Program-made: the position numbers and the translations under genes
Assembly (NCBI RefSeq): GCF_030463565.1
Contig: NC_134675.1
Span: 14,901,862 to 14,965,861 of the forward strand
DNA length: 64,000 bases
Direction of reading: 5' to 3'
DNA from: Pelecanus crispus
Taxonomy: Eukaryota > Chordata > Aves > Pelecaniformes > Pelecanidae
In this document: piece after piece, positions 31,801 to 43,697 of the stretch
Layout of the letters: the number at the start of each line of letters is the position of its first letter
Numbering within the stretch: the first letter of the stretch is position 1
The notes under the pieces: generated by a model
The model's database searches: none
What the model saw: only the letters and a program-made list of their open reading frames with translations
Told to the model about the DNA's origin: nothing

Positions 31801-32185
31801 GTAAGGGGATGAAATACAAATCTGGAAATGTATCAAACCTTTATTAAGATATTAAAGAACTTGGAAAATTCTGCTCTAGCCAGACAGCCAGACTCCTGTT
31901 AAGAACTGATTTGAGAATAAGAAAAGAATTTTGCATCCAAAAAGATTTTATTTACTGGTCAATAATTCATTGAATTAAATCTTTATTGTGTTTTTAAAAT
32001 TCTACTCATATCAATGTGGTAAGCTGAAAAAAAAAAAATCAGGCACTGTCACAGAGACATAAGAAGTCATGGGATTTGAAAAAGCTGCTTAGTGTATCAT
32101 ACTGATTGTTCTGGGTAACTTCTATTTTAACATTTGTATGTACTTCCCCAATTACATGTGGATGAGAAGTTGATTGACTCCACTC
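31801..32185 (+). other. ITGA2 intron before CR1-3
   Basis: About 385 nt with an A-run at 32026-32037. Nothing recognised. Confidence 0.5.
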
Positions 32186-33738
32186 TCCACCCGAGAGTAC
32201 TGAGGGAGCTGGCAGAGGAGCTTGCCAAGCCACTCTCCATCATCTCTCAGCAGTCCTGGTTAACAGGGGAGGTCCCTGATGACTGGAGGCTTGCCAATGT
32301 GACGCCCATCTACAAGAAGGGCCGGAAGGAGGACCCAGGAAACTGCAGGCCTGTCAGCCTGACCTCAGTGCCGGGAAAGATTATGGAGAGGTTCATCTTG
32401 AGTGAACTCAACAGTCATGTGCAGGTCAACCAGGGGATCAGGCCCAGCCAGCATGGGTTCATGAAAGGCAGGTCCTGCTTGACCAACCTGATCTCCTTTT
32501 ATGACCTGTTGACCCGCCTGGTAGATGATGGAAAGGCTGTGGATGTCATCTACCTCGACTTTAGCAAAGCTTTTGACACCGTCTCCCACAATATTCTCCT
32601 TGGAAAGCTGGCAGCTCATGGCTTGGACGGGCGTAGTCTTCGCTGGGTAAAAAACTGGTTGGGTGGCCGAGCCCAGAGAGTAGTTGTAAATGGAGTTAAG
32701 TCCAGTTGGCAGCCGGTCATGAGCGGTGTTCCCCAGGGCTCAGTTTTGGGGCCAGCCTTGTTTAATATCTTTATCAATGATCTGGATGAGGGGATTGAGT
32801 GCACCCTCAGTAAGTTTGCAGATGACACCAAATTGGGTGGGAGTGTCGATCTGCTGGAGGGTAGGATGGCCCTGCAGAGGGACCTGGACAGGCTGGACCG
32901 ATGGGCCGAGGTCAACTGTATGAGGTTTAACAAGGCCAAGTGCCGGGTCCTGCACTTGGGTCACAACAACCCCATGCAACGCTACAGGCTTGGGGAAGAG
33001 TGGCTGGAAAGCTGCCTGGCCAAAAAGGACCTGGGGGTGTGTGGTGGTAGACAGCCGGCTGAACATGAGCCAGCAGTGTGTCCAGGTGGCCAAGGCGGCC
33101 AACAGTATCCTGGCTTGTATCAGGAATAGTGTGGCCAGCAGGAGCAGGGAGGTGATTGTCCCCCTATACTCAGCGCTGGTGAGGCTGCACCTGGAATACT
33201 GTGTCCAGTTTTGGGCCCCTCAATACAAGAAAGACATTGAGGTGCTGGAGCGTGTTCAGAAAAGGGCAACAAAGCTGGTGAAGGGTCTGGAGCACAGGCC
33301 TTATGAGGAGCAGCTGAGGGAGCTGGGGTTGTTTAGCCTGGAGAAGAGGAGGCTGAGGGGAGACCTTATCGCTCTCTACAACTGCCTGAAAGGAGGTTGT
33401 AGTGAGGTGGGTGTTGGGCTCTTCTACCAAGTAGCTAGCGATAGGACAAGAGGAAATGGGCTCAAGCTGCGCCAGGGGAGGTTTAGGTTGGAAATTAGGA
33501 AAAATTTCTTTACGGAAAGGGTGGTCAAGCATTGGAACAGGCTGCCCAGAGAGGTGGTGGAGTCACCATCCCTGGAAGTGTTCAAAAAACGGCTAGATGT
33601 GGCACTTTGGGACATGGTTTAGTCTAGTCTACCCTTGATTGGCTTAGAGTAGACTTGGTAGTGTAGGTTAATGGTTGGACTGGATGATCTTAAAGGTCTT
33701 TTCCAGCCTAAACGATTCTATGATTCTATGATTCTATG
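32186..33738 (+). mobile_element. CR1-3: 5'-truncated CR1 with RT remnant
   Basis: Starts inside the RT ([15 protein letters not shown]) and ends in ATTCTATGATTCTATG. RT motifs [23 protein letters not shown] and FADDTKL are intact. The frame is lost at about 33045, where a few extra bases follow DLGV, and resumes in 32990-33622. The 3' UTR is the simple type without the duplicated module. Confidence 0.9.
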
Positions 33739-36070
33739 ACTTGCTATCGTTTCATCTGTGCTCTCTCTTTTCTTGGCCTTTTCCAGTTCAGTTTATAGTT
33801 TTAGGAATATTGCTGCTGTTTAACAGAGGTCTTATTTATAAGACCCATATATTTTCTGATACATGTTTTTGTGACCCAATAAAGCCAGGCAGTTTGTCTT
33901 CTCAGTACATTGAAATGTTTTCTGCAGACCTACAACATGCCTGCTCTAGCAATTCATCCTTGAAGAATACAACTGCATTATGCAACTATGGCTTTCTTAT
34001 CCCTGAAGGTATTTAATGAGTTATTTTTCCCACTAATATGCATTCTTTTCCCTATGGCTTAGCAGTACTTGTGTCCAACACAATGAAAAAACCTAAACCA
34101 AACCTTATGAGCAGTAGCTCTTTTGCATGTCTGAGCTCTTCAGATTTTCTATTCTTCCCTTTTCTAGAATAATTCTGAAAAGGTCAGGTCACTTTCTTTC
34201 AGCACTTCTCCACTAGGCACTTTCTAGAGTATTGGCCTAAATCTTTTTGGAGCAATGTTGTCGCCTTTTCTTACTCCTCATTGACACTGTTGCTGTCCCC
34301 TCATTTCCCTTCCACCTCCTTCTTTCCCCCACTAAGAGATCCCCATACTAGTGGGGAGCCCAAGCTAAAGGGCTGCTAGCACAGTACAGCTTGCTAGTTT
34401 GGCCCCTGTTCTGCACTGCACCTTCTCACTTCAAATGGCTGTGTGATCTATTATTTAGGAATGTGTAGCCTTAACCTGCAGAATAAAATCTTGTTTTGTT
34501 GTTGCTTTTTGAACTTCTGGTCTCTAGTGATGTTCTCTCCCTAGAAAAACATACAGACTGCACAAAAATCTGAATTAGACTTGTATATGTAATGACCAAG
34601 GCATAATCCTTTTAGACTGTGCTCTTCACTTTGTACTGCAGCTTGCTAAAGACCTGCATGTTCTGCCCAGTCACTGGGATTTTATTATTCAGTTTAATTA
34701 TAGTCTTTAGAAAGGATGATTTTGTTTTCTTCTGTTAAAATAAATTTGCTGTAATTAAACCACAGAAATGTAAAATATGTAGTAATGCTAGCTTTATAGT
34801 GCTAATACATGTATAAAATATTTGCAGGTATTAAAAGATGTTTCCTGAAAGCAAATAATGTTAGAATAATGGGAATGAGGATTAAAACGTTCAAAGAAGT
34901 TCAATCAATCTAAGCCCTTCAGCTGACAAGCTATTAATATAGCCTGTTGTATTCAGCCAAAGCACTGGGCTGTGGTTTGGTGAGCTGTGGGGAAAATGCA
35001 CTACAAGCTTTGCAGAAGCTAGGTGTTCCTCCCCAATTTGAAGGCTGGCCCAAATGTTGATTTCATGTTTATCTTTATTTCTTCATTCCAAGGATACTCT
35101 TTGTACTCTTTTTCCTATCTCCTTCACAAGCATGACATTTTTGTAGTCTATGTTTTACTGAATAGGCTAGACTATTGATCTGTGTGTCATTGTTCTCTCC
35201 AGAAGACTATTGCAAGTTTGATGTGACAACTTAATTTCCCATCTGAAAGCATCATTCTTTGCCACTAACATGCCAAGTTGACACATCCTCTGTGCCTTTA
35301 CGGATAACCAACTGACTTGTAGTTAATGGTCTCTCACATGTGTTAAATGCTGGCTTCTCTCCCCAGGCATCTGTTTTTACTGACACAACAGTACATTGCA
35401 ATGCATTTGTTTTGAAAATTCCTCTTTCTTGCAATGCATTTAGAATCCCACTTGCACTTTTCTCTGCCACTAGACTATTTCAATGAGGTTAACTACAACT
35501 CTTAAACAGTATTTTAGGAAGTCATTCAATTAGTGGTAAAAGATAATCTACAAAGCCACTTAATGTATCATGATGTCAACACTTCTAATTGGGAGAGACT
35601 CAGTGAGCTCCACTCTGCCTGGGAAGTTGTGAAGATGATATCAAAAAAGAGATTTGGAAGCTCATTCTCTTTTTCTCCATTTGTGAAAGAGCAGAAAGTT
35701 TAGAGGGTTTTGGTTTTGGTTTGGCTTGTTTGTAAGACAAATCTGAGAGTAAATCAGAGATTGGGTAGTTTCATGTGCACAGTTTAACACAAAAAATATA
35801 TATACCTCCCATAGCTTATTCTCTGTTTGCATTCTTATTGTCGAGTGGTAAAACCATAGCAGTAGCTACTGGGTGGAAACAGTGGATACATAGCAAGGAT
35901 ATGATTCTTCAAACACTGGAGTATTTTATACAGTAATTACCTTCCAACAGACAATTTCATTCATTAGTATTGGACTATTTCTGGGTGTAAGAGTTTTCTG
36001 AGTCAGGTGCTAAAACATTATGCTTTACAAAATCCACATACAAACACAGCTCTCTTACTACTGATTTCAG
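33739..36070 (+). other. ITGA2 intron; expected propeller exon not found
   Basis: The family has an exon between the one at 31666 and the one at 36071, with a GAPRANYTG-like motif. I scanned this 2.3 kb (and 31801-32185) and did not see it. It is probably deleted or decayed. AT-rich otherwise, ending in CTGATTTCAG. Confidence 0.55.
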
Positions 36071-36082
36071 ATTGGTTCCTAT
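36071..36082 (+). pseudogene. ITGA2: ITGA2 propeller exon, first 12 nt before the CR1 insertion
   Basis: After CTGATTTCAG the exon reads ATTGGTTCCTAT (IGSY), then CR1-4 begins at 36083. The rest resumes at 43566 with TTTGGCAGTGTG (FGSV). The two halves join exactly to the family motif IGSYFGS. Confidence 0.9.
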
Positions 36083-36330
36083 CCGAGGCGAAGGGCTCCG
36101 AGTCACCGAGAGTCACCAAGGCGAAGGGCTCCGGAGCAGACACTCGTGCCGGGGCACCCTTGCTAAGGCGGCAAAAGCACAGGGAGAGAGCGGGCACCCC
36201 AGCCCACCGCCGAGAGCGGGAAAGAGTGGGAAAGGGCGAGCTGCTGACGAGAGGCAGCTCTGACGCAGTGTGGGCAGGGACAGGAGTGAGAGTAGCCAAA
36301 CGCCCCCACCTATAAAAGCAGCCCCCAGGG
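36083..36330 (+). promoter_or_regulatory. CR1-4 5' UTR, CpG-rich
   Basis: High GC and CpG content with repeated GGCGAAGGGCTCCG at 36087-36131, and CACCTATAAAAGCAGC (36307-36322) before the ORF1 region. It resembles the CR1-1 leader. It would direct transcription along the dead gene if active; activity is not shown. Confidence 0.55.
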
Positions 36331-36454
36331 AGCATGAGCGACCGGGAACGTGGCACCCAGGACGGGCAAGCAGGGCGTGGCGCATCAGTTCGCACGGTCA
36401 GGGCGTGCGGGGAAGGCCAAGTCCCCCTCCTAGCTCCGAAGGGAACCTCAGGCA

Positions 36455-37314
36455 GTGGTCATCGTCCTCCCAGGAGAATACCTGGCAGCTATGGTTACCA
36501 CTCACCCAAAAGCTGCTCCCAGAAGGAATGTGGTGACCCAGATGGAGCTCCCGCACAAGCATGCAGCTGTCCAGGTCTCCGGCTGCAGGGAGTGCCTGAG
36601 CCTGTCACTCATACTGGAGGGCAGCACAGACAACAGCTGTCTTTGGTGTGACCAGGTGAATGATCTACTCAGCCTGGTGGCAGAGCTGAAAGAGGAAGTG
36701 GAAAGGCTAAGGAGTATCAGGGGGTGCGAGAGGGAGATAGATTGGTGGAGCTGCACCCTACCATCCCTGGGGCCAAGGCAGCAGATGGAGGCCCCACAAG
36801 GAGCGGAGGATCCCCTACCCTCTTGCCAGCAAGCAGAAGGAGGGGACCTAAGAGACAGGGGGAAAGGAAACAGGTCCCTGCCTGGGGAGGCAGGTGAATC
36901 CCCTCCCAGCCTCCCTCACCTTCCCAGTTGCCCTTACATAACAGATATGGGGCTCTGGAACTTGAGGGCCAGGCAAGTGGGGAGGTAGGTGAAGGTCCAG
37001 CCAGGGGGTTGCCTAGGGCGAGTCAGTCAGCCCCACGGATTACGACTGCCCCTGTTAAGAAAAAAAGGAGGGTAATTGTGGTAGGCAATTCCCTCCTGCA
37101 GGGAACTGAGGGCCCAATCTGCCGTCCAGACCCATCTCACAGGGAAGTCTGCTGCCTCCCTGGGGCCCGGGTTAGGGACATTGCTAAGAAACTCCCTGAC
37201 CTGGTAAGGCGCTCCGATTATTACCCGTTGCTGGTTGTACAGGCTGGCAGTGATGAGATTGCAGAGAGAAGTCCTAAAGCAATCAAAAGGGACTTCAGGG
37301 CACTGGGGCGATAG
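36455..37314 (+). pseudogene. CR1-4 ORF1
   Basis: Two overlapping open pieces. The first has paired C-x2-C motifs and a coiled coil (ELKEEVERLRS). The second has the esterase-like VIVVGNSLLQGTEGPIC, in which the usual GDS is GNS, and CCLPGARVRDIAKKL. A frame change between 36928 and 36988 splits them. Confidence 0.75.
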
Positions 37315-37567
37315 GTTGGAGGATCAGGAGCACAGGCAGTGTTTTCCTCAATCTTGTCAGTGGCAGGGAAGAATACTGAAAGGAACAGGAAAGCCCAGCT
37401 GATTAACAAGTGGCTCAGAGGCTGGTGGAATTTCATTTTTCTTGATCATGGGCAGGTTTACATGGCACCAGGCCTGCTGGCAGCAGACGGAGATCAGCTG
37501 TCTCCAAAGGGAAAAGGATTCTCGCCCATGAGTTGGCAGGACTCATTGAGAGGGCTTTAAACTAGGC

Positions 37568-39445
37568 TTGAAGGGGGAAGGGGATATAACCAGGCTCACT
37601 AGAGAGGAGCCCAGGGGCAGCATGGCAACATTGGGGGCGAAATCGATAGCCCGGCTCAAGTGCATGTACACCAATGCACATAGCATGAGCAACAAAAAGG
37701 AGGAGCTGGAAGCCCTTGTGCAGCAGGTTAGCTATGACATAGTCGCCATCACAGAAATGTGGTGGGATGAGTCTCATGACTGGAGTGCTGCATTGGATGG
37801 CTATAAGCTCTTCAGAAGGGATAGGTAAGGAAGGAGAGGCAGTGGGGTGGCTCTGTATGTTAGGGAGTGTTTTGACTGTATAGAACTCGACAGTGGTGAT
37901 AATAAGGTAGAGTGCTTATGGGTGGGGATGAGGGGGAAGGCCAACAAAGCAGGCGTCCTGTTGGGAGTCTGCTATAGACCACCCAACCAGGATGTAGAGA
38001 TAGATGAAGCGTTCTATAAGCAGCTGGCAGAAGTCTCACAATCGCTAGCCCTTGTTCTCGTGGGGGACTTCAACCTGCCAGACAGCTGCTGGAAATACAA
38101 CACAGCAGAGAGGCAACAGTCTCGGAAGTTCCTAGAGTGTGTGGGGGATAACTTCCTGATGCAGCTGGTAAGTGAGCCTACCGGGGAGGTGCCTCGCTTG
38201 ACCTGCTGTTTACAAACAGAGAAGGACTGGTGGGAGATGTGGTGGTTGGAGGCCATCTTGGGCTTAGCGACCATGATATGATAGAGTTCTCAATTCTGGG
38301 CGATGTAAAGAGGAGGGGCAGCAAAACTGTTACCATGGACTTCTGGAGGGCAGACTTTGGCCTGTTCAGGACGCTGGTTGGGAAAGTACCTTGGGAGGCA
38401 GTCCTGAAGGGCAAAGGAGTCCAGGAAGGCTGGCTTTTTTCAAGAAGGAAGTCTTAAGGGTGCAGGAGTGGGCAGTCCCCATGTGTCGACCAACCGGCTG
38501 GGAAGACGACTGGCCTGGCTGAACAGGGAGCTTTTGCTGGGACTCAGGGAAAAAAGGAGAGTCTACCACCTTTGGAAGAAGGGGCAGGCAACTCAGGAAG
38601 AGTACAGGGATCTTGTTAGGTCACGCAGGGAGGAAATTAGAAAAGCAAAAGCCCAGTTAGAACTCAGTCTGGCCACTGTTGTAAGAGATAATAAAAAATG
38701 TTTTTATAAGTACATTAACAACAAAAAGAGAGCCAAGGACAATCTCCATCCTTTGCTGGATGCAGGGGGGAACATTGTCACCGAGGACAAGGAAAAGGCT
38801 GAGGTACTTAATGCCTTCTTTGCCTCTGTCTTTAATAGCCAGACCAGTCATCCCCAGGGTATTCAGCCCCCTGAGCTGCAAGACAGTGACGGGGAGCAGA
38901 ATGGAGTCCTCATAGTCCAGGAGGAAGCAGTTAATGACCTGCTACACCACCTGGATGCTCACAAGTCTATGGGGCCAGATGGGATCCACCCGAGAGTATT
39001 GAGGGAGCTGGCAGAGGAGCTTGCCAAGCCACTCTCCATCATCTATCAGCAGTCCTGGTTAACAGGGGAGGTCCCTGATGACTGGAGGCTTGCCAATGTG
39101 ACGCCCATCTACAAGAAGGGCCAGAAGGAGGACCCGGGGAAGTACAGGCCTGTCAGCCTGACCTCGGTGCCGGGAAAGATTATGGAGCGGTTCATCTTGA
39201 GTGCGCTCAACAGGCATGTGCAGGTCAACCAGGGGATCGTGCCCAGCCAGCATGGGTTCATGAAAGGCAGGTCCTGCTTGACCAACCTGATCTCCTTCTA
39301 TGACCTGGTGACCCGCCTGGTAGATGATGGAAAAGCTGTGGACGTCATCTACCTGGACCTCAGCAAAGCCTTTGACACCGTCTCCCACAGCATTCTCCTA
39401 AGGAAGCTGGCAGCTCATGGCTTGAATGGGCGTACTCTTTGCTGG
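37568..39445 (+). pseudogene. CR1-4 ORF2, first part
   Basis: Endonuclease and RT up to the ERV-B junction. It has a TAA near 37827, a frame change near 38190-38230 (SDHDMIEF is in another frame), and an open piece from 38468 with RT motifs to [12 protein letters not shown]. The RT catalytic FADD part is missing because of the ERV-B rearrangement. Confidence 0.82.
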
Positions 39446-40321
39446 TGTCGTGGTTTAGCCCCAGCCAGCAACTAAGCACCACGCATCCGCTCGCTCACTC
39501 CCCCTACCCCGATGGGATGGGGGAGAGAATCGGAGGAGTAAGAGTGAGAAACACTCCTGGGTTGAGATAAGAACAGTTTAATAATTGAAAAAAAGTAAAA
39601 CAGTAATGATAATAATAACAATATAATAATAATAAAAACAATAATACTAATATACAAAGCAAGTGATGCACAATGCAATTGCTCCCCACCTGCCGGCCGA
39701 TACCCAGCCAGTTCCCAAGCAGCAATCGCTGCTCCCTGGCCAACACCCCCCACTTTATATACTGACCATGACTTCACATGTTATGGAATAGCCCTTTGGT
39801 CAGTTTGGATCAACTAAATCCAAACATGAGGCTGTGCCCCCTCCGAGTTTCTTGTGCACCTGGCAGAGCATGGGAAGCTGAAAAGTCCTTGACTAGCATA
39901 AGCAGTACTCAGCAAAACTGAAAACATCAGTGTGTTATCAGCATTCTTCTCCTACTAAATCCAAAACTGACCAAAGGGCTATTCCATACCATATGACGTC
40001 ATGCTCAGTATATAAACTGGGTGGAGTAGGTCGGGGATCAGCGATCGCTGCTCGGGAACTGTCTGGGTATCGGTTGGCGGGTGGTGAGCAATTGCATTGT
40101 GCATCACTTGCTTTGCATATTATTATTATTATTATTATTATTATATTGTTACTATTATCATTACTATTTTACTTTATTTCAATTATTAAACTGTTCTTAT
40201 CTCAACCCAGGAGTGTTTCTCACTCTTACTCCTCTGATTCTCTCCCCCATGCCATCTGGGTAGGGGGAGTGAGCGAGCGGCTGCGTGGTGCTTAGTTGCT
40301 GGCTGGTGCTAAACCACGATA
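39446..40321. repeat. Inverted pair of LTR pieces (large hairpin)
   Basis: The outer ends are both the U5 end: TGTCGTGG at 39446 and CCACGATA at 40321. Arms of about 350 bp (39446-39806 and 39969-40321) are inverted copies with a spacer of about 160 bp. The CRE-like TGACGTCA is intact in the right arm (39995-40002) but lost in the left. Confidence 0.85.
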
Positions 40322-40322
40322 C

Positions 40323-41866
40323 CCGTCTTCTTCAGCTGTTTCTGCGACTTGTCGCATAGGACTCCATACAGCAGCTTTCCACCTCCGATGCTTTCCCACA
40401 AGACGACAGGACCCATCAGTGAACAGGGCATATTGCTTTTCATTTTCTGGCAATTTATTATACAGTGGGGACTCCTCAGCACGTGTCACCTCCTCCTCTG
40501 GTGATATTCTAATGTTTTTTCCTTCTGGCCAGTCCATGATCACTTCCAAGATTCCTGGGCGACTGGGGTTTCCTATTCGAGCCCGCTGTGTGATTAGTGC
40601 AACCCACTTACTCCACGTAGCATCAGTTGCATGATGTGTAGAGGGGACCCTCCCTTTGAACATCCAGCCCAGCACCAGCAGTCGGGGTGCCAGCAGGAGC
40701 TGTGCTTCAGTACCAACCACTTCTGAAGCAGCTCGAACCCCTTCATATGCTGCCAATATCTCTTTCTCATTTGGAGGATAGTGGGCCTCAGATCCTCTGT
40801 ATCCCCGACTCCAAAACCCTAGGGGTCGACCTCGAGTGTCCCTTGGTGCTTTCTGCCAGAGGCTCCAGGTAGGGCCATTCTCCCCGGCTGCAGTGTAGAA
40901 AACATTTTTAATATCCTGCCCTGCCCAGATGGGCCCAAGGGCTACTGCATGAACTATCTCCCGTTTAATTTGTTCAAAGGCTTGTTGTTGCTCAGGACAC
41001 CATTTGAAATCGTTCTTTTTCCGGGTTACTTGATAGAGAGAGCTTATGATCTGGCTGTAATTTGGAATATGCATTCTCCAAAACCCCAGAATGCCTAAGA
41101 AAGCTTGTGTTTCCTTTTTTCTAGTTGGTGGGGACATAGCTGTTATTTTGTTGATCACATCCATTGGGATCTGACGACGTCCATCTTGCCATTTTATTCC
41201 TAAAAACTGGATCTCCTGTGCAGGTCCCTTGACCTTACTCTGTTTTATGGCAAAGCCAGCCTTCAGAAGGATTTGGACTATTTTCTTTCCCTTCTCAAAA
41301 ACTTCTTCTGCTGTATTGCCCCACACAATGATGTCACAATGTATTGCAGATGTTCTGGAGCTTCACCCTGTTCCAGTGCTGTCTGGATCAGTCCATGGCA
41401 AATGGTGGGGCTGTGCTTCCACCCCTGGGGCAGTCGGTTCCAGGTGTACTGAACACCCCTCCAAGTGAAAGCAAACTGGGGCCTGCACTCTGCTGCCAAA
41501 GAGATTGAGAAAAACACATTAGGGATATCAATTGTGGCATACCACTTGGCTGCCTTTGACTCCACTTCATATTGAATTTCTAGCATGGCTGGCACAGCAG
41601 CACTCAGTGGCAGTGTAACATCGTTCAGGCCACGATAGTCCACTGTTAGTCTCCACTTCAATACAGTTAGCTGTTTGGATCCCCCTGTTACTCCAGAAAT
41701 ACAGATGGGTTCTGCACCTCTATAGCTTGATGGCATTAGGGTACACTGTGCACCAGTGTCCACTAGAGCCTTATACTCCTGTGGGTCTGATGTGCCAGGC
41801 CATCGAATCCACACAGTCCAGTAAACTCGATTGTCCCTTTCCTCCAACTGGCTGGAGGCAGGGCCC
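40323..41866 (-). pseudogene. pol: ERV-B pro-pol remnant
   Basis: Protease DTG is present. A deletion then fuses the protease (after GSKQLTVL) to the RT at EWRLTVDYRG. At the RT active site 2 nt are missing near 41335, so the Tyr-Ile-Asp-Asp codons are disrupted. The later part (40322-41326) is open and ends inside RNase H at the LTR junction. Confidence 0.85.
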
Positions 41867-41883
41867 CTCTAACACTGGTCATA

Positions 41884-42985
41884 TTATTCATTGTTCACTC
41901 CTTGTAAATGTGAATCAAAAGTCCCTTGATTAAGATCGGAAGTAAAATTATCCCTCCTCCTCTGTCTGGGGAACTGCTCACTAGAAACTGGAGCTGCAAT
42001 TTTCCTGGGAGAACCCTCTTTTGTAATAGTTTTTCCTTGCAACTCACGCACCCATGCCTCTAGGGTCGAGGTGGATTTTCCATCCCACTTCCTCATGTCC
42101 TCTCCATGATCACGCAGGTAAAACCACAGGGTGCCCCGTGGTGTGTATCCTCTATATCCTCTCTCTTGAGCATAAGGACGTTGACTCCTAATGGCTGAGA
42201 TGCTGGTCCGTACAGGTGGGGAGTAGGACAGATCCTCTCTGAGTTGTTGGAACTCTCGGCACAGTTTTTCCACAGCTGAGACACAGGCCCGTCGTGAGGA
42301 AGAGATACTTTCTTCGTATTCACGGAGTCGGCCAGCCGCTTCATCCACCGTTGGTGCCTCTTCATCTTTCCAGGCCAGTATTGCCAATGAGTTGGCATAC
42401 GATGCTGTTGCGTTCTGTACCACCTTCTGCCACATGGGTCGTGTGCACCTGACTTCATCGGGATCTTTGGGTAACTGCTCATCGTTCAGGTCACTATAAA
42501 TCACCTCCAGCACGCCTAATTCCCTCAGGTACTGGATACCCCTCTCTGTGGTGGTCCATTTGCCTGGGCGGTATATAACATCCTCCTTGAAGGGATACCT
42601 TTCCTTCACGCTTGACAGAAGTCGCCTCCAGAGGCTGAGCGTTTTTGCCCCTTTTCCAATTGCTTTGTCAATGCCCCCTTCCCTAGAAAGGGATCCCAGC
42701 TGCTTGGCTTCCTTACCCTCTAAATCCAGGCTACTGGCCCCGTTATCCCAGCATTGGAGCAGCCAGGTGATTATGTGCTCGCCTGGACGACGACTGAAAT
42801 CTTTTCGCATATCTTGCAGCTCCCTCAGGGATAGGGATCGGGTGGTTACCATCTCATTTATGGGTTCTTCCTCCTCTGTTTCTCGTGGTGGCCCTGGTTC
42901 ATCTTCTTCCCTTACTAAATGAGCTGATTTTCTTGTGTATTTTTTCTTCTGTATAGGGGCAACTGATACCGGTGTGGGTTGGTTC
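41884..42985 (-). pseudogene. gag: ERV-B gag, 3' part
   Basis: Open from the right junction through the acidic stretch (ETEEEEPINEM), the ITWLLQCWDNGASSLDL capsid-like part and the GYRGYTPRG basic part. It has an extra TAA at 41884-41886, five codons before the conserved TAG (41869-41871). Unlike ERV-A it has no frame change near KKKYTRKS. Confidence 0.85.
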
Positions 42986-42987
42986 TC

Positions 42988-43565
42988 TGAAGGGTGTAGA
43001 GACCAAGTCCTATCAGGAGCGGCTGAGGGAACTGGGACTGTTTAGTCTGGAGAAGAGGAGGCTGAGGACGGACCTTATCGCTCTCTACAACTACCTGAAA
43101 GGAGGTTGTAGTGAGGTGGGTGTTGGGCTCTTCTCCCAAGTAGCTAGCAATAGGAAGAGAGGAAATCGGCTCAAGCTGCGTCAGGGCAGGTTTAGATTGG
43201 ATATTTGGAAAATTTTCTTCATGGAAAGGGTAGTCAAGCATTGGAACAGGCTGCCCAGAGAGGTGGTGGAGTCACCATCCCTGGAGGTGTTCAAAACATG
43301 GGTAGACATGGCACTTTGTGACATGGTTTAGTAGGCATGGTGGTGTTGGGCTGATGGTTGGAATGATGATCTTAGAGGTGCTTTCCAACCTTAATGATTC
43401 CTAGTTTTTACTTTCATTATAAATAATCCAGCCACCAAGCCAGGAAACATGAAATTGCTACTCTACCCTTAATTGGTTTAGTGGTGGACTTGGTAGTGTT
43501 AGGTTAATGGTTGGACTGGATGATCTTAAAGGTCTTTTCCAACCTAAACGATTCTATGATTCTAT
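42988..43565 (+). pseudogene. CR1-4 ORF2 end and compound 3' UTR
   Basis: Resumes at [10 protein letters not shown], continues with [14 protein letters not shown] and [14 protein letters not shown], and stops near 43329. Two tail modules then follow in series (about 43338-43400 and 43490-43565), as in CR1-1 and CR1-6. Confidence 0.82.
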
Positions 43566-43697
43566 TTTGGCAGTGTGGTGTGTTCAGTGGACGTTAACAG
43601 GGAGTCTGTGACAGATGTGCTCCTTGTGGGTGCACCAATATTTATGAATGACCTGAAGAAAGAGGAAGGGAGAGTATACATGTTTTCCATCACAAAG
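43566..43697 (+). pseudogene. ITGA2: ITGA2 propeller exon, part after the CR1 insertion
   Basis: Continues the exon as FGSVVCSVDV, then SVTDVLLVGAPIFMNDLKKE and EGRVYMFSITK, then a GTAAGA donor. It holds an FG-GAP repeat with its VTDVLLVGAP core. The sequence is open apart from the insertion itself. Confidence 0.94.

Larger units (their letters stand above)
39446..42987 (-). mobile_element. ERV-B: rearranged ERVL-like provirus inside CR1-4
   Basis: Left to right: an LTR in minus orientation lacking part of U3 (39446-39968), a second LTR piece in plus orientation (39969-40321), then pol and gag on the minus strand, cut off in gag at about 42987. Integrase, the end of RNase H, the polypurine tract, the gag N-terminus and the 5' LTR are all missing. 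Part of the host CR1 is lost at the right junction. Confidence 0.88.
36083..43565 (+). mobile_element. CR1-4: near-full-length CR1 inside an ITGA2 exon
   Basis: Starts with a GC-rich leader (CCGAGGCGAAGGG), has ORF1 and ORF2, and ends at ATTCTATGATTCTAT. It interrupts the exon between Tyr and Phe of IGSYFGS. The tail TTCTAT overlaps the target TCCTAT, so a short duplication cannot be separated from the CR1 repeat. ERV-B (39446-42987) lies inside it, and about 700-750 bp of CR1 are missing at that place (from after the DTVSHS region to LVKG). Confidence 0.93.

Noticed and set aside
36083..43565. CR1-4 interpreted as intronic, with TTTTGGCAG at 43566 as an acceptor
   Set aside because: The bases before and after the CR1 rebuild IGSYFGS, and CTGATTTCAG at 36061-36070 is the real acceptor.
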